Shown here: piece after piece, positions 1 through 8,225 of the stretch
Layout of the letters: each line of letters opens with the position of its first letter
How positions within the stretch are numbered: position 1 is the first letter of the stretch
Assembly (NCBI GenBank): GCA_026390935.1
Contig: JAPLEZ010000134.1
Coordinates: forward strand, 1-54,111
Direction: 5' to 3'
Origin: Bacteroidota bacterium
GTDB taxonomy: Bacteria; Bacteroidota; Bacteroidia; Flavobacteriales_C; GCA-002722245
DNA length: 54,111 nucleotides
The notes under the pieces: generated by a model
The model's input: only the letters and a program-made list of their open reading frames with translations
Told to the model about the DNA's origin: nothing
Databases searched by the model: none
Program-made: the position numbers and the translations under genes

Positions 1-7
1 TCTAAAC

Positions 8-358
8 GCATAGCTCAGCTGGTTCAGAGCATTCCGTCTTGAAACGGCTACCGTTAGAACACTTTTTCTTGGGTTATATTTACACCCAGTACGTCCTTGC
101 GAAAATTTTGTACCCAAAATTGAAGCAATCTCCTGTAACAATGCACTTCAGATTAATTCCTATTTAGTTTTAACCAACAGTACAAAAAAACAAAAATATT
201 CATGATGAGATTGCTTCAATTTTGAGTACAAAATTTTCGCAAGGACGTACTAAGTGTGTTGCTGTTACTGAAAGAGACTTTGCAGTAAATAAAATTAAAA
301 AAGTGTCCCAAAAGTAGCTTAAAACAGATGTTTCATAGGTTCGAATCCTATAGCTCCC
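8..358 (+). pseudogene. Degenerate tRNA interrupted by an inserted element
   Basis: Two tRNA-like pieces face each other across a 270-bp insert. The 5' piece (about 8-47) has a D arm (GCTC at 13-16 pairing with GAGC at 27-30) and an anticodon-like loop CTTGAAA. The 3' piece (about 318-358) has a perfect T arm (ATAGG, TTCGAAT, CCTAT) followed by AGCTCCCA, a normal 3' acceptor strand and discriminator. The 5' acceptor strand should read GGGAGCT, but the bases before TAGCTCAG do not pair with the 3' strand, and the anticodon stem does not close in any simple reconstruction. I therefore call it a relic rather than a working tRNA. It could also be fragments of two tRNAs joined by rearrangement. 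The amino acid cannot be assigned. Confidence 0.55.
48..317. mobile_element. MITE-like element with terminal and internal inverted repeats, inside the tRNA relic
   Basis: The ends are imperfect 20-bp inverted repeats, 48-67 (CTACCGTTAGAACAC then T5) and 298-317 (inverted, CTACTTTTGGGACAC then T5), matching at 16 of 20 positions. Inside them is a much stronger inverted repeat of 45 bp, 88-132 against 207-251, with one mismatch. The flanks CTTGAAACGG (38-47) and CTTAAAACAG (318-327) match at 8 of 10 positions and may be a decayed target duplication. There is no transposase; the only long frame (minus strand, 69 codons) is made of the repeat arms and looks non-coding. The size, symmetry and lack of genes fit a miniature inverted-repeat element. 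The family is not identified. Confidence 0.6.
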
Positions 359-369
359 AAAACAAAAAC

Positions 370-394
370 CCTCAAGCATCTTGAGGTTTTTTTT
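370..394 (+). terminator. Rho-independent terminator
   Basis: CCTCAAG (370-376), loop CAT, CTTGAGG (380-386), then eight T. The 7-bp stem is perfect. An A-rich run before the stem makes it usable in both directions. It lies just after the tRNA relic and insulates exbB from upstream transcription. Confidence 0.8.
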
Positions 395-441
395 ATTTGA
401 AATAAACAATCTCCTTTTAACATCTTCTCACTACTGTGGCA

Positions 442-461
442 ATTTTCCCGAAATGGAAAAT
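442..461. promoter_or_regulatory. Small dyad upstream of exbB, possible operator
   Basis: ATTTTCC (442-448) and GGAAAAT (455-461) form a 7-bp inverted repeat with a 6-bp spacer, about 65 bp before the exbB start. Such dyads can bind regulators, but no factor can be named and chance is possible in AT-rich DNA. Confidence 0.2.
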
Positions 462-524
462 ATAATTTAGTTAGTATAATTATTATGTTGCTGATCACGT
501 TAACCTTATTATAAACACAAAACT

Positions 525-1220
525 ATGTTTTCATTCTCTCTTCTTCAGGTTCCATCAGCTGTTGCTGCAGTAAACCCACCGGTTGAAAAAACCGAGGAAC
601 TGCTAGGTCCTATCGACATCCTTTTCAAAGGGGGGTTCATCATGATTCCAATCGCTATTCTTTCCATTGTAACGGTATACATATTCGTTGAGCGCTTTTT
701 ATATGTTAAACGCCAAACAACTGCCGACAATAATTTCATGAATACCATTCAGGATTTTATTAGAAATGGAAATGTGGAGTCGGCTTTAACTTTTTGCAAA
801 AGCTCCAACAAACCTGTTGCAAGGATGATTGAGAAAGGTATTTCACGAATTGGAATGCCAATCAAAGAAATTGAAGAATCCGTTGAAATCGTTGGGAAAT
901 TTGAAGTATACAAAATGGAAAAAAACGTCCCTATGCTTTCCATCATCGCGGGTATTGCACCAATGTTGGGTTTCTTGGGAACTATTTTAGGTGCGATAAA
1001 ATTGTTTATGGACATTGCTCAGGCTGGTGGCGACTTACAAATTGATATTGTTGCCAATGGTTTGTACACTAAATTGGTTACTTCCGCTGCCGGATTGCTA
1101 GTTGGTATCATGGCTTACATCTTTTACAACTGGATCAACGCCATTATCAACAAAGCAGTTCATCAACTGGAATTGAACACAATGATGTTCCTTGACTTGC
1201 TAAAAGAACCTACAAGATGA
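525..1220 (+). CDS. exbB: MotA/TolQ/ExbB proton channel family protein
   Basis: This is the channel subunit of the inner-membrane Ton motor, which with ExbD turns proton flow into energy that TonB passes to outer-membrane receptors. The 231 residues show three membrane segments in the family arrangement: about 37-57, then 135-161 (LSIIAGIAPMLGFLGTILGA, the conserved TolQ/ExbB core), then 176-202, with a large cytoplasmic loop between the first two. The length is normal. The ATG is the first in frame after the 370-394 terminator. The stop overlaps the exbD start by four bases (ATGA), so the two are translationally coupled. A TolQ or MotA-like role cannot be ruled out from sequence, but exbD next door and tonB 1.6 kb away favour ExbB. 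Confidence 0.9.
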   Translation: MFSFSLLQVPSAVAAVNPPVEKTEELLGPIDILFKGGFIMIPIAILSIVTVYIFVERFLYVKRQTTADNNFMNTIQDFIRNGNVESALTFCKSSNKPVARMIEKGISRIGMPIKEIEESVEIVGKFEVYKMEKNVPMLSIIAGIAPMLGFLGTILGAIKLFMDIAQAGGDLQIDIVANGLYTKLVTSAAGLLVGIMAYIFYNWINAIINKAVHQLELNTMMFLDLLKEPTR

Positions 1221-1636
1221 TTAGCTTACGAAAGACAAATAAACAAGGCGCTCATGTCTTCACAGAGGCCATGAATGACATCATGTTCTTCCTCATGTTG
1301 TTTTTCATCATCGTTGCCACCATGAAAAGCACCAGCGCTATTAAAGTTCCTGTGCCTAAATCGGGCAACAATGCTTTAGTGACTCCTTCAAAAAATGAAT
1401 TGGTTCTTTCGGTAGTGAAAGATGCTACAGGCGCCATCGCCTATTACATCAAAGAATCTCCTATAGATCCTGAAGCCTTGGCCGCTTTCATTATGGCTGA
1501 GAAACAAAAGCATCCCGAAAACGAAACAGTGGTAATGATTCGAATGGATAAGGATCTTCCTTTGCAAAATTTGGTAGATGTAATGTCGGTAACAAGCAAG
1601 GCCGGCGTGAAATCTTTGATCGCTACTGAAAAATAG
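1217..1636 (+). CDS. exbD: ExbD/TolR family biopolymer transport protein
   Basis: This is the single-span partner of ExbB in the Ton motor. After a short cytoplasmic head it has one membrane helix at about 20-37 that carries the conserved Asp (D21 in MNDIMFFLMLFF), the residue known in this family to take part in proton transfer. A periplasmic domain of about 100 residues follows. The 139-residue length is typical. The start overlaps the exbB stop (ATGA). The 3' end runs 14 bp into the end of the convergent folC gene, so there is no room for a terminator between them. Confidence 0.9.
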   Translation: MISLRKTNKQGAHVFTEAMNDIMFFLMLFFIIVATMKSTSAIKVPVPKSGNNALVTPSKNELVLSVVKDATGAIAYYIKESPIDPEALAAFIMAEKQKHPENETVVMIRMDKDLPLQNLVDVMSVTSKAGVKSLIATEK

Positions 1637-2849
1637 CCGCTGCCAAAACATCGGCCACCACAAAAGTACTTCCTCCAATAAAAATAAAATCCTCGACACC
1701 AGCTGCGCTAAGTGCTGCTTTTACCGCATTTACCGGACTGCTATATTGCGCTCCTTTCAACTCAAATGCACTGGCGAGTTGCTGTAGTTCATCAACAGGA
1801 AGTGCTCTGGCAATGGCTGGCTGACAAAAATAATACACAGCATGTTTAGGCAAAAGAGGTAAAATCTTTGATTGATCTTTATCGTTCACCGATCCCCAAA
1901 CGATATGCAACTTTTTGCATTTCTCCTCCTTAAGCTGCTTCACCACTTGTTCAATTCCTTCTTTGTTGTGACCAGTATCACACACCACTGTTGGGTGCGC
2001 AGCCAACGTTTGCCAGCGACCGATAAAGGCCGTATTTCTCACCACATTCATCAATCCATTCGCAATATTTTCATCAGATATTTTCCAACCTGCTTGCTGC
2101 AATTTCCGAAGCGCGGCAATAGCACTTGCTATATTTTCCTTTTGGTAAAATCCTTTTAAATCGCTTTTCATCGCAACAGGCTGTGCATATTCCAGCGGAG
2201 CTGATTTTTCGACAGCCACGGCCCTAAAAACATTTTCCGTCGCCGCTTGTCGCTCCCCTATCACCACTGGAATTCCAGCTTTAATGATTCCTGCCTTTTC
2301 AAAAGCAATTTTCTCCAGCGTGTCTCCCAAAATATTGGTGTGATCCAATCCAATATTTGTAATAACAGAAAGTTCGGGAACAATGATGTTCGTTGAATCC
2401 AATCGTCCGCCCAATCCAACTTCCACGATGGCTATATCTACTTTCTCTTTTGCAAAAAAATGAAAGGCCAATGCAGTAGTATATTCAAAAAAAGATGGTT
2501 CAATGTGCTTGAACAGTGGCGTGTATTTTTCTACGAAGGAAACCACTTCTTCCTCTGGAATCATAACGCCATCGACTTTAATTCTTTCACGGAAATCAAT
2601 TAAATGCGGACTACAGTATATTCCAGTTTTGTATCCAGCCTCCTGCAAAACAGAAGCGAGCATATGCGTGACCGAACCCTTACCATTGGTTCCTGCAACA
2701 TGAACTGATTTGAATTTGTTTTCGGGATTGCCCAGCACTTTTTGTAGTGCTATGATATTGTGTAAATCGGCCTTGTAAGCCGATTGCCCCACCACCTGAT
2801 ACACTGGAAGCTGACTAAATAGGAAATCAACGGTTTCCTTATAGGTCAT
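1623..2849 (-). CDS. folC: Folylpolyglutamate synthase / dihydrofolate synthase
   Basis: FolC adds glutamate to dihydropteroate and to reduced folates using ATP, and acts in the cytosol in the Mur-ligase fold. The protein (408 residues) opens with the family P-loop HVAGTNGKGSVTH at about 50-62, followed by the GIYCSPHL segment. ITNIGLDHTNILGDTLEKIAFEKAGIIK marks the central ATPase domain, and the C-terminal domain carries VCDTGHNKEG. The length is normal for the bifunctional enzyme. It is translationally coupled to tonB upstream (ATGA). In many Bacteroidota, as I recall, folC follows exbB-exbD-tonB in one direction; here tonB-folC runs against exbBD. Its last 14 bp overlap the end of exbD. 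Confidence 0.92.
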   Translation of the reverse strand: MTYKETVDFLFSQLPVYQVVGQSAYKADLHNIIALQKVLGNPENKFKSVHVAGTNGKGSVTHMLASVLQEAGYKTGIYCSPHLIDFRERIKVDGVMIPEEEVVSFVEKYTPLFKHIEPSFFEYTTALAFHFFAKEKVDIAIVEVGLGGRLDSTNIIVPELSVITNIGLDHTNILGDTLEKIAFEKAGIIKAGIPVVIGERQAATENVFRAVAVEKSAPLEYAQPVAMKSDLKGFYQKENIASAIAALRKLQQAGWKISDENIANGLMNVVRNTAFIGRWQTLAAHPTVVCDTGHNKEGIEQVVKQLKEEKCKKLHIVWGSVNDKDQSKILPLLPKHAVYYFCQPAIARALPVDELQQLASAFELKGAQYSSPVNAVKAALSAAGVEDFIFIGGSTFVVADVLAAAIFQ

Positions 2850-3619
2850 TGCAAATAGAAATTGAATTCTATGATCGCTTCTCTGTATTCAGGACCAGAT
2901 TTATTTTCGTTATAAATATATTCTCTTGCTAGTTTCTCGGCCCTGGTTCTTAAATCTGCAGAGGAATTCGTAGTCCCCTTTTGATTTCCAACAGCCGAAA
3001 CAACATTCCCACTTCTGTTTATTTTCACTTTCACAAACTGAAATCCTTCTTCCTGTGAATCGTAATTGGCTTGTCGGACGGTGTGCTTTGTAACCAAAAC
3101 TGGCGCTGTGCCAATGCCTCCGCTACCATTTGTGCCTTTCCCTTTACTTCTCCCTGGATCAACTCCACCACCGCCTTCATTTCCCGGATTTTTTGAATCC
3201 CCATCTCCTCCATCTCCTCCTATCATTTTTCCAAAATCTCCAAAAGGATTTACTGCTACAGGGTCGCTCTTTTTATTATCTTTTTTATTAGTGGTTTTTA
3301 CCTTTGTATTTTTCTTAACATCCTCAGTTTTCTTTACCACAACATCTTCATCTGATGCATCATTCGAAATGATATTCTCTTCCGGACTACTTTCCGATTG
3401 CGTTGCCGCAGCTTGAGAAAGCGCAGGTTGCGATTCTTTATTTCCACTTCCTTGATCATCAGATCCAAAACTCACTTCAAGGCTATTTCCAACACCCGAT
3501 GGACCTTCAGCCTTCTCACCTTCAAGCACCATAAACAACAATACTAAAAACAAAAGAGAATGAAACGCTACCGTCACCACAGCGCCAATCCACTTATCCG
3601 ATGTTTCTGTTGCATTCAT
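2846..3619 (-). CDS. tonB: TonB-like energy transducer
   Basis: The 257-residue protein has the TonB plan: a short cytoplasmic head, one N-terminal membrane anchor (about 11-32), a long low-complexity periplasmic linker (Ser/Glu, Lys/Asp and Gly-rich stretches, about 35-175), and a C-terminal domain from about 180 (RQANYDSQEEGFQFVKVKINRSGNV). In the TonB family this last domain touches the TonB box of outer-membrane receptors. The proline content of the linker is low for TonB; it is Gly/Lys/Asp rich instead, as is common in Bacteroidota. It overlaps folC by four bases. The exbBD pair ending at 1636 is the likely motor. It could be a TolA-like protein, but the C-terminal domain reads as TonB. 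Confidence 0.8.
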   Translation of the reverse strand: MNATETSDKWIGAVVTVAFHSLLFLVLLFMVLEGEKAEGPSGVGNSLEVSFGSDDQGSGNKESQPALSQAAATQSESSPEENIISNDASDEDVVVKKTEDVKKNTKVKTTNKKDNKKSDPVAVNPFGDFGKMIGGDGGDGDSKNPGNEGGGGVDPGRSKGKGTNGSGGIGTAPVLVTKHTVRQANYDSQEEGFQFVKVKINRSGNVVSAVGNQKGTTNSSADLRTRAEKLAREYIYNENKSGPEYREAIIEFNFYLQ

Positions 3620-3784
3620 ATTTTCACTTTTTTTATTAACGATGGTCCTTTAGCATTAGTATAAAAGGCCATTGTCACGCATAAAAATAATAAAAGACAA
3701 ATAATCAAACAGGGGAAATCTTTGAAGATATTGACAAAAGAGGGTTGATAGAGATGTTCCTGTGCGAGCAAAACAATTTCACAC

Positions 3785-4951
3785 CTAAGCCTTTCTTCTC
3801 TTCTTCTCAGCCATGATCAACTTCAACTCTCTACCGGTTTGGCCAGCTATAGAAGTATTTTCCTTTGCTCTGCGAATGAGATAAGGAACCAATTTTTCCA
3901 CCGGACCATAAGGCACGTATTTCACCACGTTGTAACCTGCTGCTGCTAAATTAAAACTGATGTGATTACTCATTCCGTACAATTGCGCGAAGAAAACCCG
4001 TTCATCTGCGACCTTAATTCCCTTTTGTTTGATCATGTGCACCAAATGCAAACAGCTCGATTCATTGTGGGTTCCAGCGCAAATATTTACAGCATCCAAA
4101 TTCTCCACACAAATGGTTACTGCTTTATTAAACAATCTGTCGGTTTCTTCTTTATTGGCATTGATGGTCGATGGGTAGGCATTCACCTCTGCACGCTTGC
4201 GCTCCTTTTCCATGTATGCGCCGCGCACAAGCTTTAGTCCTAAACAATATCCCTTCTCCCTCGCATTTTCAATTTGATCTTTTAAATAAGTAATTCTATC
4301 ATTTCGATACAGCTGAATAGTATTGTATACAATGGCTTGTTCCTTATTGTATTTCTCAATCATCTCTTCAGCAATACTATCAATCACTTTTTGAATCCAG
4401 GTTTCTTCGGCATCCAAAAATATTCTCACTTTATTTTCGTGTGCAGTTTTACAGATGAGTTCAATTCTGGCCCTAACTTTAGTAAACTCTTCTTTTTCAT
4501 CTGCACTCAATTCCTCTCCTGATTGCACTTTTACAAGCAATTCAAAGCGCGCTAATCCAGTAATTTTAAAAACTGTAAATGGAATTTTACTATTTCCCTT
4601 GGCTAATTTTATAGTGGCAAGCACTTCGTTTTTTGAAGTTTCAAAGGAATCGTCGTTCGCCTGGCCTTCTGCCGAATAATCTAAAATCGTCCCCACTTTG
4701 TATTTGTCGTACATTTCATCAACCACCGCTTTGCATTCTTCAATGTTCTCCCCTCCGCAAAACTGTTTGTATAAAGTTTTTTTGATTAAGCCCTTTATCG
4801 GCAAATGCATTCGGAAGGCCCAGCGCATAATGCCTTTCCCGTACTTCACTAACGACGGGTAGCCCATCATTTTAAACAATACAAATGAACGATTGAGCTC
4901 AACGTTTGTGCGTCCCTTAAAGGCTATTTCGGTATCGTGAAGATTAAGCAT
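3785..4951 (-). CDS. Proline dehydrogenase family protein
   Basis: This enzyme oxidises proline to pyrroline-5-carboxylate with FAD and passes electrons to the quinone pool. It is the stand-alone Bacteroidota form (388 residues), not the fused PutA. Recognisable segments are the N-terminal TILDYSAEGQ, the middle LGLKLVRGAYMEKERKRA with the substrate/flavin Arg, and the C-terminal AAGYNVVKYVPYGPVEKLVPYLIRRAKEN, whose YLIRRAxEN holds the two Arg residues that bind proline carboxylate in the family. proC, which runs the reverse chemistry for synthesis, lies 2.5 kb away at 7413 on the other strand. The gap to the upstream glucosaminidase is 54 bp, so co-transcription is possible. Confidence 0.9.
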   Translation of the reverse strand: MLNLHDTEIAFKGRTNVELNRSFVLFKMMGYPSLVKYGKGIMRWAFRMHLPIKGLIKKTLYKQFCGGENIEECKAVVDEMYDKYKVGTILDYSAEGQANDDSFETSKNEVLATIKLAKGNSKIPFTVFKITGLARFELLVKVQSGEELSADEKEEFTKVRARIELICKTAHENKVRIFLDAEETWIQKVIDSIAEEMIEKYNKEQAIVYNTIQLYRNDRITYLKDQIENAREKGYCLGLKLVRGAYMEKERKRAEVNAYPSTINANKEETDRLFNKAVTICVENLDAVNICAGTHNESSCLHLVHMIKQKGIKVADERVFFAQLYGMSNHISFNLAAAGYNVVKYVPYGPVEKLVPYLIRRAKENTSIAGQTGRELKLIMAEKKRRKA

Positions 4952-5005
4952 CTTGCTTACTTTTTTTATGGATACGACGAGTTCGAAAAGAAGTTTTAAA
5001 TAAAA

Positions 5006-5863
5006 TCACCGTTTTCTTTTTCTCAAGTACAGCGTTTCGCCAACAACAGGGTCGGAGCCAGGAACTATGTGATTTTTTTTGTACAAGTGTTTGAGTTGAA
5101 TGGCAAACTTTTGAGAAATAGACCAATAGCTATCGTGAAGCGCAACAACGTAAATATCTGTTGTTCCTTTTCGGCGCTTGGGTTGCAAGTACACTGGTTC
5201 ATTCAAACCAATAGCCATCGTGTCATTCCTGTCGTTGTATTTGTATAATTGTCGCAAACTAATTTGAAATTCCTTGGCGATACTATCAAGATTAGATCCA
5301 TTGGAATTAACATACTTCACAAAATTTTTGCTGAGCAGTACCTCATGAACTCCCGCCATCACATTAGCGCTTGTATCATATTGTTGCAATCCATAGCGCT
5401 CAATCATGTTGGTGAGCAACTGCGGATACTTAGGATTTGTAGCATATCCAGCAGCTTTCAAACCAGCGGCCCAGCCTTGATAGTCGGTAATTTTCAAAGC
5501 AAACAAAGCAGCGTAGCGCGAACGGGTTTTCAAAAAAACAGAATGATCTCTATACGACTCCAGCACATCATTGTATTTTCTGAAACATTCATTTTTAGAA
5601 TCATCATCCATGTGGTAAGTTGCGCCAGTCCAATCAGAATGACATTTAATTCCAAAATGATTATTGGCTTGTTGAGCTAAAATGCTGTTTCCGTAATTTG
5701 ACTCCAACATGCCTTGAGCCAAGGTAATGCTGGCCGGAACGCCATATTCGTACATTTCCTTTATTGCATCGTCTTTATACAACTCAATATATTGCTCGGG
5801 AGTGATGGTCGCAAAAGCGAAACTTTGAATGAGAATAAAGACTGCTAACAAGTACAACTTCAT
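5006..5863 (-). CDS. Glucosaminidase (GH73-like) with two LysM domains
   Basis: This is a predicted peptidoglycan hydrolase that cuts next to N-acetylglucosamine. The signal peptide is about 1-18 (MKLYLLAVFILIQSFAFA). The glucosaminidase domain spans about 20-165, with the catalytic-type Glu in ITLAQGMLESNYGNS and the downstream ANNHFGIKCHSDWTG and AAGYATNPKYPQLL typical of FlgJ-like GH73 proteins. Two LysM repeats follow, at about 175-225 (VKYVNSNGSNLDSIAKEF) and about 230-283 (YVVALHDSYWSISQKF). The 285-residue length is usual for this Bacteroidota family. It is probably used in wall remodelling in the periplasm. It lies 14 bp after the ACC-deaminase-like gene in the same direction. Confidence 0.88.
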   Translation of the reverse strand: MKLYLLAVFILIQSFAFATITPEQYIELYKDDAIKEMYEYGVPASITLAQGMLESNYGNSILAQQANNHFGIKCHSDWTGATYHMDDDSKNECFRKYNDVLESYRDHSVFLKTRSRYAALFALKITDYQGWAAGLKAAGYATNPKYPQLLTNMIERYGLQQYDTSANVMAGVHEVLLSKNFVKYVNSNGSNLDSIAKEFQISLRQLYKYNDRNDTMAIGLNEPVYLQPKRRKGTTDIYVVALHDSYWSISQKFAIQLKHLYKKNHIVPGSDPVVGETLYLRKRKR

Positions 5864-5877
5864 GCTTATAAAGTTAA

Positions 5878-6747
5878 TTATTTTGACAAGTCAATGCCAA
5901 ATCTCTCTTTGATACCTTCATTGCCCTGCAAGCCACCGCTGTGAATCAGCAGCACTTTGCTGTTGTTTGGAAAATAATTTTTTGAAAGCAAGTCCATTAC
6001 ACCCATCAACATTTTTCCAGTGTAAATTCCATCTAAAGGAAGATCATGTTTCTCTTTCATCATTCGAATAAAACTGACCAGCTCATCACTTATTTTTCCA
6101 TAACCACCACAATGATAATTCAACGCCAATTCCCAGTTTTTATTGGTGTTTCCAAAAGAAGACAAATGATTCTCAATTTCTTCATTTAAAAAACCACCAC
6201 CTTTTAGCACTGGTATGCCAATCAATTTTTGATGGGGCAAAGCCGATAAAATCAATCCACTTAAAGTTGCTCCCGTACCACAAGCACAAACAATGAAATC
6301 ATATTTTTCACCAACGCCAGCCAACATTTCAGTACAGCCCTGAACACCAAATTTATTGGAACCTCCCTCAGGAATCACATACACATCAGAAAAAGAAAAA
6401 CGAGAAATATCCTTTGAACGATACTCCGCTCTCGACAAAAAATGCAGTTCCATTCCCTGCTGCTTGCAAAAGCGCAAAGTGGAATTTTCGCCATCGAGTT
6501 CCTCTCCCCGCACCAATCCAATTGTTTTAATGTTGTGCTCCTTTCCCGCTGCAGCCGTTGCCGACAAATGGTTGGAGTACGCTCCTCCAAAAGTCACAAT
6601 TGCTGACACCTTCAATCGTTTTGCTTCTTCCAGGTTGTACTTGAGTTTCCACCATTTATTTCCCGACACAAAAGGATGCCGTAAATCTTCCCGCAAAATA
6701 TCAAGCGAAACATTTTCATTGAAAATTCCTAATGGTTGCAACAACAT
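5878..6747 (-). CDS. 1-aminocyclopropane-1-carboxylate deaminase / D-cysteine desulfhydrase family PLP enzyme
   Basis: This is a fold-type II PLP enzyme of 289 residues. The PLP lysine is in FVSGNKWWKLKYN (about 29-41), followed by TFGGAYSNHLSATAAAGK, which is the cofactor/substrate Asn-His motif of ACC deaminases and D-cysteine desulfhydrases. ACGTGATLSGL is the phosphate-binding glycine loop. It is shorter than true ACC deaminases (about 330-340), as is common for the Bacteroidota branch, where D-cysteine desulfhydration is the safer guess. Substrate cannot be decided from sequence. The start region lies back-to-back with the DUF5522 gene and leaves almost no separate promoter space. Confidence 0.82.
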   Translation of the reverse strand: MLLQPLGIFNENVSLDILREDLRHPFVSGNKWWKLKYNLEEAKRLKVSAIVTFGGAYSNHLSATAAAGKEHNIKTIGLVRGEELDGENSTLRFCKQQGMELHFLSRAEYRSKDISRFSFSDVYVIPEGGSNKFGVQGCTEMLAGVGEKYDFIVCACGTGATLSGLILSALPHQKLIGIPVLKGGGFLNEEIENHLSSFGNTNKNWELALNYHCGGYGKISDELVSFIRMMKEKHDLPLDGIYTGKMLMGVMDLLSKNYFPNNSKVLLIHSGGLQGNEGIKERFGIDLSK

Positions 6748-6951
6748 ATATTTGTAAATTTACCGCAAATAAACATTCCATTGAGCGAAATATTTGAAAG
6801 TAAAAATCCGTTGGAGCCTGATGACTTTTATTGGGAGAATGGCTATCGGGTATTTACGGCAAAATATCTGTTGAAGAGAGGACACTGTTGCAAATCGGGC
6901 TGCAGACATTGCCCTTACGGATTTAAAAAAGAAACTAAAAACTCAAAATAA
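6736..6951 (+). CDS. DUF5522 domain small protein (cysteine cluster)
   Basis: This is a small cytosolic protein with the conserved core LEPDDFYWENGYRVFTAKYLLKRG followed by HCCKSGCRHCPYGF, a four-cysteine cluster with two His that could bind a metal. The biochemical role is unknown. No ATG exists in frame. The longest start is TTG at 6736, which would overlap the divergent gene by 12 bp; a second TTG at 6781 gives a 56-residue protein closer to the family's usual size and is my preferred start. TATATTTG at 6747-6754 matches a Bacteroidota -7 element and would fit the later start. The stop overlaps the start of the following lipoprotein gene (TAATG). Confidence 0.75.
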   Translation: MQQHIFVNLPQINIPLSEIFESKNPLEPDDFYWENGYRVFTAKYLLKRGHCCKSGCRHCPYGFKKETKNSK

Positions 6952-7367
6952 TGAAAGCTCTAATAGCACTACTAGTAATATTCAGCGTTATATTTCTCGC
7001 CGCTTGTCAGCCTGAAGACGATTACATCAATAACGACATCCGTCAAGATTTTATCGGTTCTTGGAAATGCGTGCAAACCAGCAAACTCATCCCTACCTCA
7101 GAATTCACAGTAACTATCAAAAAAGACACCGCATTGACCGGCCGAATTCATCTTTACAATTTCACCAAATTAGGAGTGAACAATAGTGTGTATGCCACTA
7201 TCAGCACGGTAAACGTGAGCGCCATCAATATTCCAGCGCAAAGCGTTCAATCCAATGTAATTCAAGGAAGCGGCACACAAATTAGCACTACCAAACTCAA
7301 TTTCGAATATACTGTTGATGATGGTAACGAAACCGACACGCTCACGGCGGTATTCACTAAATTATAA
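6951..7367 (+). CDS. Small lipoprotein of unknown function
   Basis: This 138-residue protein has a lipoprotein signal (MKALIALLVIFSVIFLAAC; lipobox LAAC, Cys19). QPEDD follows directly, with acidic residues of the kind linked in Bacteroidota to export to the surface. The rest reads as a small beta-rich domain: IGSWKCVQTSKLIPTSEFTV near the start, and LNFEYTVDDGNETDTLTAVF near the end, a pattern like lipocalin-type or assembly-associated lipoproteins. I do not recognise the family. It is coupled to the DUF5522 gene by TAATG and is followed 45 bp later by proC. Confidence 0.75.
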   Translation: MKALIALLVIFSVIFLAACQPEDDYINNDIRQDFIGSWKCVQTSKLIPTSEFTVTIKKDTALTGRIHLYNFTKLGVNNSVYATISTVNVSAINIPAQSVQSNVIQGSGTQISTTKLNFEYTVDDGNETDTLTAVFTKL

Positions 7368-7412
7368 AGTGTATTGCTATTTTATTAAATTTACCGCTCA
7401 AAATTTATCAAT

Positions 7413-8225
7413 ATGGCTTCAATCAATAAAATTGCAATTCTGGGCGGCGGAAACATGGGTTTAGCCTTTGCACGCGGATTAGTTAAATCTGGAAAATTCA
7501 AACCTGAACAAATTACCCTCACCCGAAGAATGCTTCGTAACGTTGAAGCCATACAGGCCGAAGGATTCCCTGCAACCAGAGACAATGCCGAAGCCATCAA
7601 AGGTGCCGATGCAATTGTACTAGCAGTGCTTCCTCAGCAAGTAAACAATGTTCTCGACGACATTAAAAGCTCAGTAGATGTAAGTTCACAATTCATTATC
7701 TCTTTGATTTCAGGAGTAACCTCCAGCGACATCAAAGGATATTTAAATGCTAAAATCCCTGTGGTAATTGCAATGCCGAACACGGCTATTGCCATTCAGC
7801 AATCCATGACTTGCCTTGCTGCCACCAACAACGATAAAAAATACATTGATATCTCCACCGAATTGTTCAACACTGTAGGCGAAACTGTAACTATCGACGA
7901 AGGTCAGATGACTGCTGCAACAGCGCTTTGTGCCTGTGGAGTAGCGTTCTTCTTAAGATCTATCCGTGCTGCATCTCAAGGCGGAACAGAAATAGGTTTT
8001 CACTCTCACGACGCATTAAAAATGGCAGTGCAAGTAGCTCGTGGTGCTGCAGAATTGTTGCACCAACACGAATCACATCCTGAAGATGAAATTGATAAAG
8101 TAACTTCTCCTAAAGGATGCACTATCGCCGGATTAAACGAGATGGAGCACCAAGGATTTAGCTCTGCTATGATCAAAGGAATAATTTTAGCGAATGATAA
8201 GGCGGGCACGCTTTATAAGAAGTAA
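7413..8225 (+). CDS. proC: Pyrroline-5-carboxylate reductase
   Basis: ProC reduces pyrroline-5-carboxylate to proline with NAD(P)H, the last step of proline synthesis, in the cytosol. The 270-residue protein starts with the Rossmann motif AILGGGNMGLAFARGL (about 8-23). It contains VIAMPNTAIAIQQSMTCLA and ends with the substrate-binding domain TAATALCACGVAFFLRSIRAA and SPKGCTIAGLNEMEHQGF, which corresponds to the family signature SPGGTTIAGL. The length is normal. The upstream gap of 45 bp contains TAAATTTA, a near -7 element, so it may have its own promoter. A small possible peptide and palindrome C follow. Confidence 0.93.
   Translation: MASINKIAILGGGNMGLAFARGLVKSGKFKPEQITLTRRMLRNVEAIQAEGFPATRDNAEAIKGADAIVLAVLPQQVNNVLDDIKSSVDVSSQFIISLISGVTSSDIKGYLNAKIPVVIAMPNTAIAIQQSMTCLAATNNDKKYIDISTELFNTVGETVTIDEGQMTAATALCACGVAFFLRSIRAASQGGTEIGFHSHDALKMAVQVARGAAELLHQHESHPEDEIDKVTSPKGCTIAGLNEMEHQGFSSAMIKGIILANDKAGTLYKK

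Noticed and set aside
200-409. 69-codon minus-strand frame over the element at the left end
   Set aside because: It is formed by the inverted-repeat arm, the tRNA T arm and the terminator, and shows no protein-like pattern.
3066-3416. 116-codon proline/phenylalanine-rich frame opposite tonB
   Set aside because: It is the antisense image of the low-complexity TonB linker and has no start context or conserved motif.
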